This document shows positions 6,453-6,962 of a stretch of DNA of 6,962 nt, piece by piece. The stretch is from Spirochaetaceae bacterium. Its GTDB lineage: Bacteria > Spirochaetota > Spirochaetia > Treponematales > Breznakiellaceae. How positions within the stretch are numbered: the first letter of the stretch is position 1; every line of letters begins with the position of its first letter. The translations under genes were made by a program, and so were the position numbers. Under the pieces are notes generated by a model. The model saw only the letters and a list, made by a program, of their open reading frames with translations, was not told the DNA's origin and did no database searches. The DNA lies in assembly GCA_031255315.1 (NCBI GenBank), contig JAIRSS010000185.1, positions 1-6,962 of the forward strand, in the 5' to 3' direction.

Positions 6453-6501
6453 CAGCCGGGGGAAACATCCTAAGCGCGTTTAACGTTTTGACAGGTTATG
6501 A

Positions 6502-6550
6502 CGGTTTGCCGGCTCAGGAAATGCGCACCATTTCCAGGGCCGGCAAACCG
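6502..6550 (+). terminator. long hairpin after gpmI, possible terminator
   Basis: A perfect 12-bp stem, CGGTTTGCCGGC (6502-6513) with GCCGGCAAACCG (6539-6550), continues through a T-G wobble, one further pair and one A-A mismatch into a second helix, 6517-6523 with 6529-6535, closing a five-base loop. It begins 50 bases after the gpmI stop. Only a short TTTT (6560-6563) follows after a GC-rich spacer, so it may stabilise or pause rather than terminate efficiently. Confidence 0.45.
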
Positions 6551-6661
6551 CGGCGGGGGTTTTGCCCAGGAATGAGCAAAGCGAATGACCGGGAGCGCTT
6601 TAGCGGCTGAAGCGTAAACAGTCTTGTTATGCGAAATTGAGGCTAAAATAGTCTAAAAATC

Positions 6662-6718
6662 GAGCCTGTCCCAAAACTAATTGACTGTACGCTACGCGCA
6701 CGGTTTTGGGACAGGCTC
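6662..6718. terminator. bidirectional terminator-like hairpin with a 16-bp perfect stem
   Basis: GAGCCTGTCCCAAAAC (6662-6677) pairs perfectly with GTTTTGGGACAGGCTC (6703-6718). The 25-base loop can form a smaller hairpin (6687-6692 with 6696-6701, one mismatch). On the minus strand the stem is followed at once by GATTTTTAG, and on the plus strand by TTGCGGTTTTTC, so it could stop transcripts from gpmI and from a gene entering from the right. Confidence 0.55.
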
Positions 6719-6720
6719 TT

Positions 6721-6754
6721 GCGGTTTTTCAGGCTTTCAGCCGTGCAAAACCGC
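6721..6754 (+). repeat. inverted repeat GCGGTTTT/AAAACCGC
   Basis: GCGGTTTT (6721-6728) pairs with AAAACCGC (6747-6754), and GGCT/AGCC forms a small inner hairpin. It starts two bases after the 6662-6718 stem. Confidence 0.4.
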
Positions 6755-6767
6755 GAATTTCACGGTT

Positions 6768-6798
6768 GCTTTCCCAAAAACTGAAGTTTTGGGAAAGC
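6768..6798. repeat. palindrome related to the 6662-6718 stem
   Basis: GCTTTCCCAAAA (6768-6779) pairs perfectly with TTTTGGGAAAGC (6787-6798). The arms share the TCCCAAAA/TTTTGGGA core with the hairpin at 6662-6718: bases 6785-6801 match the complement of 6662-6678 at 15 of 17 positions. Confidence 0.5.
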
Positions 6799-6850
6799 CT
6801 CAACCATATAAAAATAAAATTTGCCAAAAAATGACTTGGCATAATAAACG

Positions 6851-6873
6851 ACCGCAGGGCAGAGCCCTGCGGT
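6851..6873 (-). terminator. GC-rich hairpin, likely terminator of the incoming minus-strand gene
   Basis: ACCGCAGGGC (6851-6860) pairs perfectly with GCCCTGCGGT (6864-6873) around a three-base loop. It begins 11 bases beyond the minus-strand stop codon at 6885-6887 and is followed on that strand by the moderately T-rich CGTTTATTATG. The position supports a real gene ending at 6885. Confidence 0.5.
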
Positions 6874-6884
6874 ATTGTTGACCT

Positions 6885-6962
6885 TCATGTTTTATTCTGA
6901 TACGGAAACAATTCCAACTGTTTTCCTTCGTGTATTTTTTGATGGTTTTCCGGATTCCTCCC
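6885..6962 (-). CDS. C-terminal end of an unidentified protein (partial)
   Basis: The minus strand is open from the right edge of the window to a TGA at plus-strand 6885-6887, giving 26 residues that end in KQLELFPYQNKT. This is too short to name a family. Two things favour a real gene: a perfect terminator-like hairpin lies just downstream at 6851-6873, and the tail holds QLELF, which fits the QL[S/D]LF pattern by which many DNA polymerases, repair proteins and some transposases bind the beta sliding clamp. Another minus-strand frame through the same bases is also open and would run on through the hairpin, so the assignment is tentative. A transposase, restriction-modification or repair protein is possible but cannot be decided here. 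Confidence 0.35.
   Translation of the reverse strand, partial: GRNPENHQKIHEGKQLELFPYQNKT

Larger units (their letters stand above)
6453..6884. other. 432-base intergenic region without a credible gene, rich in hairpins
   Basis: Between the gpmI stop and the minus-strand frame at the right edge I see no ORF with a ribosome binding site and family resemblance. The region carries at least five inverted repeats (6502-6550, 6662-6718, 6721-6754, 6768-6798, 6851-6873). A stretch at 6576-6614 has four AGCG tetranucleotides 8-14 bases apart, two of which fall in a weak AAAGCG/CGCTTT stem. No tRNA, CRISPR or replication-origin pattern was found. Confidence 0.6.

Noticed and set aside
6681..6881. Plus-strand ORF of 66 codons in the right intergenic region
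   Set aside because: It starts inside the loop of the 16-bp hairpin, crosses three more inverted repeats, and has no ribosome binding site.

Overview
The window reads as ordinary chromosome of a spirochaete, most likely a Treponema-type gut anaerobe. This is an inference from protein resemblance: the KDG kinase, the branched-chain aminotransferase, the plant-type cofactor-independent phosphoglycerate mutase and the DPE2-like amylomaltase all look like those I associate with treponemes. No rRNA or other taxonomic marker is present. The coding DNA is moderately GC-rich with many G/C third positions. Intergenic DNA is more AT-rich in places and unusually full of inverted repeats.

Layout from left to right. 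Bases 1-70 are the leader of kdgK and perhaps the tail of an upstream gene. kdgK (71-1099, +) is a 2-keto-3-deoxygluconate kinase. A 176-base, hairpin-rich gap leads to malQ (1276-3312, +), a 4-alpha-glucanotransferase of the DPE2 type. ilvE (3491-4576, -), a branched-chain aminotransferase, converges on malQ across a 178-base gap that holds a nested inverted-repeat element. A 208-base divergent gap, itself able to fold into a cloverleaf-like shape, separates ilvE from gpmI (4785-6452, +), the Mn-type phosphoglycerate mutase. Bases 6453-6884 hold no credible gene but at least five hairpins. At the right edge a minus-strand frame ends at 6885, probably the C-terminal tail of a protein that starts outside the window.

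The genes belong to central carbon and amino-acid metabolism. KdgK feeds KDG from uronate or pectin breakdown into KDPG, MalQ reshuffles maltodextrins or glycogen-derived glucans, GpmI runs lower glycolysis and IlvE makes or degrades Val/Leu/Ile. All four complete genes have a strong Shine-Dalgarno sequence. They do not form one operon: the order is two plus-strand genes, one minus, one plus.

The genes themselves are well-known families and I see no new enzymatic or defence system. The material worth a second look is non-coding: the three-way-junction element at 3371-3487, the cloverleaf-like fold at 4645-4725, and the related palindromes at 6662-6801. On the protein side, MalQ has a large insertion between its catalytic residues.
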